A stretch of 64,000 bases of DNA. Origin: Phyto melanocephala. Taxonomy: Eukaryota; Arthropoda; Insecta; Diptera; Rhinophoridae. The translations under genes were made by a program, and so were the position numbers. The notes under the pieces were generated by a model. It was not told where the DNA came from. It did not search any database and was given only the letters and a program-made list of their open reading frames with translations. Positions within the stretch are counted from its first letter, which is position 1. Each line of letters starts with the position of its first letter. The stretch lies in NCBI GenBank assembly GCA_941918925.1, contig OW799234.1:111947128-112011127 (forward strand). The letters are read 5' to 3'. Below are positions 32,905-46,350 of this stretch, one piece after another.

Positions 32905-34599
32905 TATTAATTAAGTTTTTGTATTATAATGAATAATGGCAAGTACACGTTTTAAATAAAAATAAAAATCGAGAAAATTTTATACAAGAAATTCTAAACG
33001 AACAAACAAAATCTATTTAAATCATTTATTTATTAAAATTTATTACACTTCCCGATATAAGTATTTTTAAGTTTGTCTGCGTAAAATCAAATCAAAAACG
33101 TTTTAAAATATTGCACGTCCGGACATAATGATGAATGGATTATAAATGATTTTAAGCTTAGACTTGTTGAACTGACATCCACATGCCTCTGCTACTAGCT
33201 GGACATCTGTATATATTTAGTTACTATACAAATTGTAGTAGCGTCTACAATTTCTATGCTGTCGTATTTAGTGTGAAACATACACACAAATACAAGCAAC
33301 AAGTTTAAGAGATGTCGCGTATTTTTTTTTTTCAAATTGATTAATTGAATTAAAAAGTGCTGTTGACCGGTGTAGTATCGTCATGTTACTATGGTGCCAA
33401 TGCAGCTCAACGTACAATTCTACATCATTTATTCGTTCATTCAATATTTGTGTGTTTATAAGTTTGCAGCACATTCTGCAAATCTAATTGAAAAAAGGGA
33501 GTAAAATAAAATATTTTTTTGTCCCTTTATATAAAAGCATTCTATAGGTGTCAAAAAGCACTTTATTCGCTAGACTAGACTAGATTTCTAAAGGTCAGTT
33601 ATTTGTGGCATTTTTTGTACAAATTTATAAAGTTGTGAGCCTTCCCATTGGAATTAGTTTAATTGTTATTTAGAAATATTCGCATGATAAATATTTAAAT
33701 TTTTTAATATACATTTTTATACCATATCGAACAAGTTTAATTACCCTAAAAATTTATTTATGTAAATAAATTTTCAAAATAATTTTATTTTGCCAACATT
33801 TTTACTTCAAAATACAATATAAAAAATTTACTATTGATATTTTACTTATTTATTTATTTTTAAAATTTGCTATTTAAATTAAATTTTATTTAAATTTTTA
33901 TTTGCGTATATTATTATTTATTTCATTTATTTTTGTCATCGATCTGACTAACAAATATCATTTTTCCATTGTAGTACCATACCACAAACATACCAGGGTC
34001 TCTTGACACTAGTCCACAAGGGTAAACAGCGAATAGTGAATATTAGAGAAGTGGTAGTAGTCTATTATTATAGATTAAAAAATATAACTTAAATATAGAA
34101 TATAATAAATTGAAAGATTAAAGAGAACTGACTGCCCTTAAAAAAAAAAAGTCAAACCAAATTTTTTGTTACATCGAATTTTTTAATATTTTTTTAAGTA
34201 AGTGGTAAGCATTATTTTTTTACAATATCACTTTAAAAAATTATTATTTATTATGCATACATGTGGCTAGTTTTCCTAGGGATACAAATTAAAACCAGTA
34301 ATAATGCTACATTCAGCCTTTCCAAATCTGATTATAACTTTCACCTCAATTTTACTTCCTTAATTTCAACGCCACCTTTGATTTTGAATATTTACATACT
34401 TAGTAGGTTTCTACTAGTCAATCCATTTCATTTAATACGAATATTGTAAGAGTTGAAGAGGACAAAGTCCCAATTGCAATACTTTACCCATATATCCGCA
34501 TTTTGTTAAGGTCATCTTCTTTGATTTAAAGTTTAATGTCTTCTACTAGTCAAGTCCTTACATTTTATACCAAGATTAAGAGAGTTGATAAATTAATTG
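32905..34599. other. Upstream flank of the otopetrin start codon
   Basis: Expected to hold the 5' UTR or another non-coding exon. I cannot place a promoter, a start site or a convincing splice acceptor. The sequence is AT-rich with no recognised repeat. Confidence 0.4.
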
Positions 34600-35789
34600 T
34601 ACGCCATTTTGTATTGCAGGCTCAACGGAAACTGAGGCAGGTTGTGATCAGAACGAAAGCATGGCTTGATGCACATGGCCTTCAGCTGGCAATTCAAAAG
34701 ACCGATCTGATTTTCTTAAAAAGAATACACATACATATGGCAATAGATATTTATATAGAGAAGGTGTCGATATGAAAAAGGGTATATGTTAAATACCTCG
34801 CTATAGATATTACTCTAGGATGACGTTCTCGATCTAAATCCAATATGCAACAAACAAAGCGGCTAATGGCAAATAAAGGCGGCCCGCGACAGACTAAAAG
34901 AAAGCTTCTATACCTATACAGAAGTGAGATTTATGGCGAGGGAATTAGGGGAAATAAAGTAAATATGCTACTTGCTGTATAGAAAACATACACACTGCGA
35001 AAGCTTCCGCTTATCGTTCAGTAAGCAAAGCAGTCATCTTTGTTTTAGAGGGAACAATTCTAATAAAGAAAAAGGGGAAATATATGGCGGAAAAAATAGA
35101 TTAACAGTTTCGACCAAGGTGATAGAGAAATCATAAGACAGGAGACCCTTCAAAGCTAGCTAGAAAAAATTTCATAAGGAAACGATTGCAAAATAAACAA
35201 AAATTTCATCCAGACATATCAAAGGAAAGCAAACAAATAAACTACTACGTGATACAGATTATGGTTTGGTCTCCCATACTTCAGCAAATACCTGTATAAC
35301 ATAGACAAACACACTACACCATATTGCTGATATGAAAACGAAGACATAATCGATGACGCTAAGCACACCTTTTTCAAGTGTTTTAAATGGATTGAGAATA
35401 GATGAGAATTGGAAAACTTTGTGGGAGATAAATGCTGAGAGCATTATTAATTGCATGATCTCAAACTAGAAAATTTGGCGAGTAGTATCATAGTATTACG
35501 ATTACATTCTCAAATGTAAGATACCTGATCTAGGCAATCGAAGCCAGCCGTTGATAGCGGTTAAGCAAAAGCATAGAGCAGATCAAAAAATACAGACAAG
35601 GGCTGAAAGAAGCATCCAAATAGGAAACACCCCGAAGTAATACATCATGGCTATCCCGGGGTGGAATCATTTCCGGAAGGGGACAGAAGATGGTTTTTTT
35701 ATTCGGTATACCGAGAACGGGAGCCCGACATACTACAAATCGTGACGACCGACCGTATATATTTATACCTTCTATCCACCAAAAAAAAA
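34600..35789 (+). mobile_element. Degraded non-LTR retrotransposon (LINE), 3' part
   Basis: At 34616-34730 the frame reads AQRKLRQVVIRTKAWLDAHG and LQLAIQKTDLIFLKR, the conserved region after the catalytic reverse-transcriptase motif in R1/I-group LINEs. After a frameshift, VKYLAIDITLG and later ASAYRSVSKAVIFVLEGTI (about 34998-35055) fit the following part of such proteins. A run of A at 35777-35789 may be the old 3' tail. Stops and frameshifts make it a fossil. Confidence 0.6.
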
Positions 35790-38700
35790 AAATCATGAAT
35801 TTTAAATTCGTAATAGTAAATAATATTTTCTGACTAAACCCTCTTTTTTGATGCTATGGTTTGTCTAGAAACTAAAAAATCATCACTTTTATTTTGATGC
35901 TTATATCTGTAAGTTTTCAACCGATTTCTTAACTTTTATCAATAATTGAATAATTTCTAAAAACAACAACAGGGTTTCTTAAATGGCTGGAAATCAATAA
36001 GGAGCATGATGTTTAAAATATTTATATATTTTCTCTAAAATATTTTTGAATATAACTTTGATTGTTAGTGAACAGTTTGTTACCTAAAAACAGTAAAAGT
36101 ATGTCTATATATTATCCTAGAGTTGAAAATGCGGTGAAAAATTAAAAAAAACAGAGGTCTTTGTGTTTGCTGGGCCATACCTAAATTATGCTAGATTTCA
36201 ACAACAAATTATTCCAAAATAATTCCAAGAGATTGATAAAGATTAAAAGATAATAAATTAAAAGATAATTAATAAAAATAGCGTTTAAAATTAAATCTGC
36301 AATTTAAGCTAAGCTACGCTGTGATTACTACTGATGGTGAAGGGCATTATAAGAGTCGAATGACCGAATATAGCATTCTTACTAGTTATAATTTTATTTT
36401 GTTTTTAAAAATATCAGACATTTTCCTGTTCATCAGATTTTTTGTATTTTTTTTTCTTTAAAATTATTTTTAATGTGCCGTTTGAGTAATTTTGTTACAT
36501 TTCGGATGGGCGTGGTACTTCTAACATAAATGAAATTAACTCAATTAGTTATTATGAGAACTATAACATCTGTACGCCAAATTACTTCAATAACATTTTC
36601 CTTATACGAGATGAAAATGGTTAAAATCGAAAATATATAATTACAGTGAATTAATCGAAAATTTGTAAAAGTAAAAATTAAAAAAAAACATAGAAAAATT
36701 AAAAAAAAAAACGAAGAAAATTAAAAATTATACCAAATGAGTCCTGTACTTCAAAAAGTACCGATTATAAAAACTGGATTAAATATTTGTAAAATTAAAA
36801 CTAATATTCAAAACAAAAATTTTAAATAATTTGTCACCGATATACAAACAATCCTTCAGTTAAATTATGCTCTACGAAGTTCCAAAAAAACAAACTTAAG
36901 AAATTTAAAGAGATTGCCTTCAATACACTCTTATATGAATTCGTTACTCTCAAATTACCCATTGTGCATAACCTAACTTTCCTGTTGCATTGTTACAAGA
37001 CCACAATGAAAATGAGCAATTTTTACATTATATTTCTTTGTGTGTAGGTATAATGACATGATGTTCTATTATTTTTCTTTTTATTCGCAGACTCTCATAC
37101 ATACACAGTTTTATTAAATTTTTGTGTATGGATTTGTATATTCTATATTTACTTGCCACTATACACTACCGATGTCAAGTAGTCATTTGCGTTTTTTATA
37201 CTTGTTTTACAATCCACCTACTTTTTGTGCACCAAACAAAATGGAAACGGAATAAAAGAGCGAGTTTGTTTAAAAATCAAAGCAAAACTGTAACAAAGAA
37301 CTACACCTTAACAAATATTTTGGGTCAAAACTTAAAAAAAATTCAAACAGTTTATTTGTTATTCTGGAATGTAAAAAAAAAATATTTTCATAGAGAAAAA
37401 TGTGCTAAGGAACTTAAAAGGAAGCTATTAAAGAAAAAAGTTGTATGAAAATATTATATATAAATCTTAAATAAATACATATGGATTTATCCAAGCAAAG
37501 CTGATTATCCTGTTTTCTTTTTCTGTTTTTCAGCAAGATGTCATTACATTGAAAAATAATGTATAAAATAACCAGCTTGATAAATGTTATTATTTGGTAT
37601 TTTTTATACATTTAAATTTATGGCAAAATTTAAATCTAAAACACATTTTAAATTGATTTATAATTTCTTTAACCGGTAGCTGTTACTAAACACAGTGAAT
37701 TCCTCTTTTAGTTTTACGGCTTTAAAAACCAATTATTTGTCAAATACCTCTAGCAAGTTTTTACTTCATCGGTTTTGATATTTTAATAAAAAAAAATATT
37801 TCCGCAAACTTTTATCAGTACACAAGCTTTAATGCCCTCAGGTATTTCATTAAATATGCTACAATAATTTCTCTGTGTGTGTCCACTTGATACACTAAAG
37901 TACTTTTGAGAGCGACCCACAACATTTAGTAAAAAAAAAATGTGAATTAAACGAAAAATTACAAGCCAACAAATCAGTGAAACAGGTCATCAGTTAAAGT
38001 TCAAGTGCTTTCAATGTTTTTTCTTTTCCTTTTTTCTCTTGCCACTTATGTTTAAATACACTAGTTTGTTCTATATACAAAAAACTAAAGCAGTTCTTCC
38101 AACTTTATAAATATATAATTAGGTAACTTTTAAACAACAATATTAGGACAATTTTATTATTAAAAAAAGTACTATATTTTTAACAAACGCTTATTAAGAA
38201 TAGTTTAAACTTTGATTAAAAATAAGTATTTAATCTTTATTTGAACTCTATATAATGAGAGAAAACAATATGAGTTTAATATCGTGACTAAATTTTAACA
38301 AATAAATTGTATTTTTTATTTTACTTAGTATTTATTTAATTATTTGAAAATTAATATGCTTAAACAAAATTTAGTGAAATTTTTTAAGAATTGTAGTACT
38401 ACATAAAATGGCTTTAAGTGTTAAAATAAAAAAAAAGTTATATCTCTTGTGTGTGCTTAGACAGAAACAATATTGTACTAAAAGCTTAATTCAATTTTAG
38501 CTTATATATGGTAAATACATATTAATAATCAGAATATAGAATATATGTTTTCTTAAGTTGCATGAATATAGACATATTTTATGAATTTTAGTTTTATTTT
38601 TGCAAGTTTTTTTCGATTACCTTGGCTATTTGTAACTTCACTTCCCTGCAGCTAAATTTTTAACTCGCTGCATTTTAGGATAGTTATACAACTAGTTGTA

Positions 38701-38990
38701 ACAAAACTATAAAAGCGATAGATTCATAGTAGTCAAAAAAGAATAAGAAAAAGAAAGATGACGACGCCGTACAGTGTTGTGAGCTCATATAATGAGCTGC
38801 CAAAAATAGTAGGAGTTATCGCAAAGTAGTAAAATTTGGCACACATGCTTAAATTGATAAAATATTATCACAGATTATAAAACAATTGTAGTTTCTTGAA
38901 ATTTTATTCAAAAAATTATTTGAATACATTTAATGCATCGCCAAAATTTTGTTCAATTCGAAAGAAAAATACGACTACAGTGCTGTCTGG
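35790..38990. other. Non-coding stretch
   Basis: AT-rich. About 36270-36360 resembles the end of the mini-me-like family (TAAGCTAAGCTACGCTGTGA, GATGGTGAAGGGCATTATAA). The ORF at 37122-37448 has no recognisable similarity and is probably chance. Confidence 0.4.
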
Positions 38991-39134
38991 GTAGACTGAA
39001 CTAATTTTTGCAGAGCGATTTCACTATACCCCGGTTGAAACGCTGTGCCAAAGAAGTAACACTAGCACCTTTTTCAATTTCTTTTATAATGTCACTTTTT
39101 GCTTTAAGGATAAATGCTTTTTTTGAACCCATTT
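38991..39134 (-). pseudogene. Pogo/Tigger-type transposase fragment (CENP-B helix-turn-helix)
   Basis: ATG at 39134 gives MGSKKAFILKAKSDIIKEIE followed by KGASVTSLAQRFNRG, then an early stop. This is the N-terminal DNA-binding helix-turn-helix of pogo/Tigger transposases and CENP-B. The DDE part is absent. No paired inverted ends were identified. Confidence 0.6.
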
Positions 39135-39848
39135 TTATGTAACAAATATATAACACCAATTATTCAGAAATTAACTTTCAGACACGACCTTAATGGAACA
39201 CGCGCGCAGACTTAAACAAATTAACACTTAATAGAATGCACATTTGTGAGAGCAAATTGTCAACTTACTCTAAAAGAATCGTTACTTTACCGTTATTTTC
39301 TGTTCTCTTTAATTTTTATACTCTTTTTCATTGTTTTCCTCCTTCGCCAAACTTAAAAACTTACTATAAAGTGTGTTCACTCTATAGAGATTCATGAGTG
39401 TTCACTCTACAGAGTAGTCAATGTAAACATTCTGGTGTTCACTCTTACAAGGTATTCATAGCAAATTTTAATTTTTCATTCAAATTTCCTTTTTCAAAAA
39501 AGTAAAGTTGATCCAAAAATATATTGCCTTCACTTATAATAAATTAAATATTCAACTTACGCAATATCTAATATAAATCAGATCTAAAATTTGATTATAT
39601 AATTTTCAAGGACTCGCGTCCTTTCACTATATTCACTGTCTAAATTTTCCTTTAAGTAATTTCGTATAATATTTGCAAAATACCCATAATTTTATAAAAA
39701 AAAATAATATTGCTTTCATTAACTATATCACGTAAAACGAAGTAATTTGTTCTTTTTAATTCAAAACTTATTTTAATTCATTTTTGGCCGCCTTCGCGAT
39801 TCTGTGCGCCCATTTCTTTCTTATAATCGCACATATACATCTAACACA

Positions 39849-41118
39849 CAGTGTGACCATATTAGCTTTTTCAAACTAAATTTAGCTTTATTTCTTAATT
39901 AAAAAATTAGCGTGAAAATTTTAATTTAGCTTATAGTTTTTCTTAGCTTTTTTCAACAATTTATATAATTTATTTTTTGGTTAAAAAAATAAAACAGTTT
40001 ATCAGAATAGTGTGTAATCTGGCAACCCAAAAACAAGCGCTGTTGCAAATTTGATATATATTTGATATTTGTTGTTTTTGTAATGGTTAAAAAATGACAA
40101 TCTCTTATTTATAAGTTGCACTTCTTCCAAAATTTATTTTATTAATCTGTGATAAACGTAAAATTTTCTTAAAATTTCTTTTCTTTCCTTATTATCACAT
40201 TATTGAGTTAAGTTTCAAATTATTTTTAAAGTAAGAAAAATTTACTCTATTTCAAGGTCATCTGATATTAAAAAAAATAAATTAAAACTTCGAAGGTAAC
40301 TAAGCAAATCCCACGTAATCGTTTTAACAACTCCATTTGCTATTAAATAATCTTTTTAAACATAATCGGATTTAGATTTTATTCCAACACCGTATTTCGG
40401 ATACATTTTGAACAACATTTGATTTCATAAAAAGGCACAAAAAAATTAGTAACATAAAAGCTGAGCGCGTATTCAGTGGTATAAAAAAATAAGAACTAAA
40501 ATTATAAGCAGATTCACTTTAAGTACCTTGAATTCAAATCATCTGATATGGATTAAAAAATTTAAATAAATGTTACTAAAGTTTTGAAATAACTAAGGAT
40601 CTCTTAAAGAAAATCGAGAAGGGAGTTTTTACAACTCATAATTAGAAGTAGAAGTACATATAGAAATATTTGGCATGTAGCCAAACATAGTAATGAAATT
40701 TTTAAAAAAGTTTTTATATTAACTGCTTCAATTGTTTTGTTATTTATAGCTTCAGGATTTCTCTATCACTAAGATAGCATTTCTGTTTCTTGAAAAGGTG
40801 TTTTTTTTATACTTTATTTTTCCTTCTCAAAAGACTGTTTAATTACAGTTGAAGAACTTTTTGCTTATCCGTATGAACAGATTTTTTGCTTACTCAATAA
40901 TTTTTTTTGGTAAATGATTAAATACTTTTTATGAGAATTAACCAAAAATATATTTTTATGTTAATAGCAAAAATATTTTTAATATAAAAAATATTAATAT
41001 TGTTAAAAGTTATAAGAAATACAGTTTAATTTGTTTGCTTCAAACTTTATTCTTTAGCTCCTTTAAGCTGTATTTAAAACGCGATTTTTTTATTTTATTT
41101 TAAAATCTGGTCACACTG
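39849..41118. mobile_element. Possible non-autonomous inverted-repeat element (hAT/P-like)
   Basis: CAGTGTGACCA at 39849-39859 and its exact inverse TGGTCACACTG at 41108-41118. The flanking octamers CTAACACA and TTCACACA agree at six of eight positions, compatible with an old 8-bp target duplication. The 1.27-kb interior has no ORF of note. The repeats are short and chance pairing is possible. Confidence 0.35.
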
Positions 41119-41530
41119 TTCACACACATTGACTGAATAGTATATCAGGAAAATGGCTTTTATTATTTTGTACCAAGTATGAAAACAAAATGTATTTTTT
41201 AGGCCATTACGGTACTATTTTTTTATATTTATTAATAAAAACATAAACTTAACAAAAATGTTTATAAAAATTCAGAAATATACAATAAAAAAACAGAAAC
41301 TAAACAAAAATGTGTATAAAAATCCAGTATACAATAAAAACTATTAAATATTACATTCATAGGTACATACGTAGAAATCGGTTATTTAATAAATTTTATA
41401 TATTAAATACCTACTTTTAGGTAATGAATTTTCTGTTATTTTAAAATTAAAGAAACAAGAATTTGTTGACTTCAATAAATATTTTGTTTGTATCAAATTT
41501 AAAACAATAGAAACGTGTAGTCTATTTCTT

Positions 41531-41693
41531 TCATTTGTTTTTATTAGGTTTTGTAGCAGGTGGTGCCAAATTAAGAGGTGATTTTTGTAAGAAGTTTGCA
41601 ACAAAGTACTTGGCAGATTTTGTTGTTACAGACTTGACACCACCTGGTGCATGAATTCGCTTTGACAACAGCATTGCAACAAAATCAGAGAAA
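41531..41693 (-). CDS. Candidate orphan 3'-terminal exon, function unknown
   Basis: A strong acceptor (pyrimidine-rich tract ending ACTGTCAG) precedes a frame that starts with the last base of a codon and then reads FSDFVAMLLSKRIHAPGGVK, SVTTKSAKYFVANFLQ and KSPLNLAPPATKPNKNK before TGA at 41533-41531. The composition is clearly more GC-rich and coding-like than the flanks. I do not recognise the family, and no matching upstream exon was found; the next several hundred bases are A/T runs. It could be the last exon of a real gene with distant exons, a pseudogene fragment, or part of an unrecognised transposon. Confidence 0.35.
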
Positions 41694-41820
41694 CTGACAG
41701 TATAAAATAAAACACACAAACAAAATTAAAGAGAACATGGACAAAATTCTTGTTGCCGTGTAGTGAGACATTGGAATTTTTAAATTGTAACAAGTATGCA
41801 TGTTAAAAAAACGAAAAAAA

Positions 41821-42040
41821 AAAATTTTTTAAAAATTTAAAAAAAATGCAAAAAAAAAATTTTAAAACAAATTATTATATATAATTATAATTATTATATA
41901 TAAAACAAAAAAAATAAAAAAAAAAAATTAAAAAAAAAATTAAAAAAAAAATAATAATAAAAATATAAATAATATATTAAATAAAAAATAAAAAAAAATA
42001 AAAAAAATTTTTTAAAAAATTAAAAAAAATTTTTTTTTGG
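41821..42040. repeat. A/T low-complexity tract
   Basis: About 220 bp made of A runs with scattered T and almost no G or C. Confidence 0.9.
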
Positions 42041-42089
42041 CACAGCTGGGATTCGATGCCACGTTTTCTCTAACCAGTATACACGTTTG

Positions 42090-42500
42090 TATGTATGTAT
42101 GTTGTTGTTGTAATGTTGTTTTTGTGAAAAAAAAATCGAGGTGGTCGTGGGTTTTTGCTCATATCTCAGTTGTTTATGTACCGATGTTTCTGATTTTCAA
42201 TACCGATCTACTCCCAAATATTTCTGATATTTTAGTACATTACCCCGGTCCAACCTATATCGGGGGGCTTCAAAAAGTTGATTTCAACATACACACGGAC
42301 AGACGGACAGACCGACAGACGGACAGACCGACAGACGGACAGACCGACAGACGGACAGACCGACAGACTGACAGACTGAGAGGGCTTAATTGACTCCCCT
42401 ATTTATACTTTATGGGGTCGGAAATGAAAATTGTAGAAATTTCACACGGAATGACAAACCTATATATACCCTTTTTCACTGTGTGAAGGGTATAATAAGC
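42090..42500 (+). repeat. Mini-me-like repeat with GACR microsatellite
   Basis: CAGACGGACAGACCGACAGA-type microsatellite at about 42297-42372, then TTTATACTTTATGGGGTCGG, ACACGGAATGACAAACCTAT and an end with GTGTGAAGGGTATAATAA. The ORF at 42037-42393 is a by-product of the microsatellite. Confidence 0.7.
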
Positions 42501-42835
42501 AACACACATCTTTTCAACGAGATTTTAAATTGTTACACTCTATGGGTTAGAAACAACTTTAAACGCTTATAACTGCTAAAATACTGAATTGATTTAGATT
42601 AGAATTTAGATTTTCCGCTTGTACAATAAAATTTCTTTTAAATTGTATATACTTTTTATTAAAACCGTATATTTAATTTGAGCTTCAAATGCAACTTCTA
42701 TAAGACACAAAATTTTAAATTTAATCATATTAGAATTTAATTAATAATTAAAGTTTTTAGTATAAATTGAATTTTCCCAAAACTATTTTGTATTTTTTGT
42801 AATTAAATAGTTTATTTTTATAAGCAGTAGCTGGT

Positions 42836-42897
42836 ATTATTATTGGTATTATTATATTATTGGTATTATTATAGTATTGGTATTATTAGTATGAATA
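42836..42897. repeat. Imperfect TATTATTGG microsatellite
   Basis: Repeated TATTATTGGTATTATTA units over about 60 bp. Confidence 0.8.
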
Positions 42898-45800
42898 AGT
42901 AATCATTTAATAACTTAAATTTTGCACTTTCAAATAGAACAACAAACTTTTTTAAAAGTTAAGTACCTATTCCATAAATTTTTCCAAAAATAGAATTTGC
43001 ATAATTACGTTGTTCTATGGAAGTATATTGAATTTAAAAAGCTTGTCACCGCTCCTTCAACTTTTGTAACATCGTTATGTGGACGCACAGCACTGTATGT
43101 CGTTGCGGTTATAAGGCAAACATATTTTTTTTTTTGTTCCAGATATTGAAAAAGTTTTTTTTTTTTATTGCAAGACTGCTAGAGAACACTAAATTGGTGC
43201 CAATTGATATCAAACAATTTTAATGCCACAGTACAACAAATAAAATTAAAACAATGTATGTCTGTGGTTTATTAAAACTAGTCAAAAAAAGCATTTAATT
43301 CCTTTGCAAACCGCATGCTATCTGGTATGCATGCAGACGTTTAAAATTATCTTAAATTTTGTCACTAAAGAGGATCATGGGAATAAATACAAAAAAAAAC
43401 AATGTCTGTATACATAAATAAAATAGTAATTATTAAGACCAATGAATATAGCTGGCTAGCACAGAGTTGAATAAAATAAATGCTACAAGAATTTTATTCA
43501 TTCTCCATTGTTCCTGTTTAAAGCTTGTCCGCTTATAATTATTTGTTAAAAATTTTCAAATATTAATGAATTTTAAAAAGATATTTTTTTTAAAGAATAG
43601 TTAAAATTGCTTAAGAAAACAATTGAAGTTAAACAATTGTATATGAGGTGCTTTTTATATCTTTCCATTTGCAATTTCTACAATATTAATTTGGGACGTC
43701 ATTAAGTGTATATTTTTTGAAAGCTTATGAATAAGGTAGTTAATTGAAATAGTCCGTCTGTTCATCTGTGGATTCAAATCAACTCTACATGTTACACAAA
43801 ACTTTATATGCTATCAATCATTTTGCAATATTTTAAAACTTATCGCTATTAAAATTCAGCACAATCGCTAATAACTTTCTGAGATATAATCAAATAAACA
43901 CGTTATATAGACACATTATATACTATTGTTTAATATGATAAAGTTCTATTTTAAGGGCTATTTGATCTGTAATCTCAAAAATATTTTAGAAAAAATTTAA
44001 ATTAAATTAATATTTATATTTATATTTATATTTATAAAATACATACATATTAAATGCACTAATTAATGTTTAATAACTTACACTTAAGATGTCGTACTAG
44101 GGCAAAAAATTAATATAATATTTTGTAGTGGTGGAAAATATCTTTGTTTAAAAATCAAAAATCACCCCACTTTGAAATTTGTCATTTACTATCAAAAAAA
44201 TAAAATCATCTTCAACATAATTTTTTTTAAGTTTTTTAAAAGTCGCTTTCAGAGATATAGCCTTTTAATTTATAGATCACGAAAAATTACTTTGGACCTT
44301 CCAAGGAAAAAGTCTGTTGTATGTCAAACTAAAGCAATCTGATAACTTTTTAAAACATTGATGTAACAAACAAAGTTTTCTAAGTTGATTTGAAATTGTT
44401 TAATCCATAAGCAAGTATATTTTCGACAACAGTTCCTTGGTTAACTGATCTACTATATAATATCAAAGAATAAACAAACCCCAATTAAAAGGACTGAACG
44501 ATTTCTGTTAGTCCATAATATAAATGGGTTAGTTAGGTTTTTAAAATCAAGTTCTTTTTATTGCCAAAAAAGTGAATATTTATTTGAGTTCCTATTTATG
44601 AGCAAGCGTAAGAAGTACTTCCCATGTAAAATAATGGATTTAGACTTGTACGTAGCGAGGAATTGTATTTTAGTACTTTCAATTCATTATTCAATAATGA
44701 GATATTTCTCTTGGAAAAAGCCAGTATGTTCTGTTCATGGCATGTACAATAATTAAAAAACAATGCGGTTGCGGATGTTAATATTTTTCTGTTAAAAAGT
44801 TATAATTGACAATTATAGTAGAAATTATGCAAATGTGTTTTACAGCTACAAATATAATATTGGCACATGAATTTTCACATCAAATAGTTTTACATATGCC
44901 ACTTCTGAAACTCCCATATCATACATATGTATGAACATACCTTATTCTAGCGCACTTATCGTTGAGAGTTTTTTAAAATATTCATTCTCAGAAGTGTAAT
45001 AGAAAATTGTGGTTGTGTCTGTGGTAACAGTATTTACAAACTTTATGTTTGGTTGAAGAGTTTAATTATATAAAACTATCAAATCTGATGGTAGTTATTA
45101 ATTTCAAAACATTTCAACAAGGTTTTTTTGGCTTTGCAAACTTTCAATTAAATATTAATTTTTAAGATAATAAGATAATAAGACATAAATGCTTTAATGA
45201 ATAACTTAAAATCCTTTCTTAAATTGTGTAGATTTATTTGTTACTCTTCATCTTTTGTAATCTGTAAGGGTTGTGTCTCTATGATCCAAAAAATTAAACT
45301 TACAACATTTTATTTCATTCAATATTTTCTATAACTGCTTTAGTTTTTTTGTTCATATGTAATAAAAAAACATTTTCTTCAGGGAATTCTTATTATTGTC
45401 GAAATCCAAAGCAAAATTTTCTTTTTAGTCACCAATTTATTTAACTACTAGCACTATGCTTAAAACATCTGTATTACGCACATACATATATAGTCTAATT
45501 ACGTATTTTTAAAGACATTTACATAAATTATTGTTATATTTGCAATAGCTTGCACTTTTACAATCAAAAATTATTTCTCCTTAAGGAGCATAATTTCGGA
45601 AAATGTTTTTAGGAAGAAAAATAAAAACAATTTCTTTTGAATTTTAACGTGTTATGATTAATGTTCTTATGAATTGTGTAATACAAATGATTTTTAAAAA
45701 AATCAAAATTCGACTAAAAATACTGAACAACTAAACTAACAAAGAGCTCGCCTGCTTTAACAAAATTTATGGTTGTGCGTGATTATTATTTTTACCGATA

Positions 45801-45908
45801 ACGTTTTATAAGGAGGTGCAAGATCAGGTCAAGTTTTATACTTTTACTGCACCTCAATAATTATTTATTTTTTTTTTCAGCCAATCTTTTACTTTTTGTA
45901 TGATATTA
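42898..45908. other. Non-coding stretch
   Basis: AT-rich. About 43640-43930 is another mini-me-like fragment (TTTCCATTTGCAATTTCTAC, ATTAAGTGTATATTTTTTGA, TAGTCCGTCTGTTCATCTG). Nothing else recognised. Confidence 0.4.
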
Positions 45909-46350
45909 CTAGCAGACCCAGTCCGTGCTGGCCCTAAGCAAACATTAGTGTTGTATTACCACACGATTTAAATTGAGCTTTTAACGAAATTTACGGTCTT
46001 TAAATAAAAATCCATGGAATACCTATCAAAAAGTTTTTTTTACAGAAAAACTTACATATGGTGTAGGTATGGCTCAATCTAAAAAAGAAACGCATGTATT
46101 TAAGGCAAATTGGAAATTATATTTATTTATTACTTCATCTTAAGGCCAGCGGAGAGACAATGTTTTTTGTTTTTTTATTTGGTGTAAAAACGTATAAATT
46201 TTTTGGCGTGCAAACTCGAGAGCAAAACACATGCAACTGGCCGTGTGAAAAACATGAATTGGCTTTGTGCTTTGTTGATGGTAAGAGCAAAGACAAGATG
46301 CAAGGGAATAACATAAATTACATAAAAGTAAGTTCCACAAATTTTTAAGA
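45909..46350 (-). mobile_element. Helitron 3' fragment
   Basis: On the minus strand the sequence ends GGCCAGCACGGACTGGGTCT, then GCTAG, T: a CTAG terminus at 45912-45909 followed by T, preceded by a GC-rich segment like insect Helitron 3' ends. The GC-rich patch at 46190-46320 probably belongs to the same element. No 5' end or helicase motif was found, and the inner boundary is a guess. Confidence 0.45.

Noticed and set aside
37122..37448. 108-codon plus-strand frame after a TTCGCAG acceptor-like site
   Set aside because: The composition is AT-driven (Lys/Leu/Tyr-rich), with no recognisable motif and no neighbouring exons.
42037..42393. 118-codon frame ending in RTDRQTDRPTDG
   Set aside because: It is a translation of the GACR microsatellite of a mini-me-like repeat.
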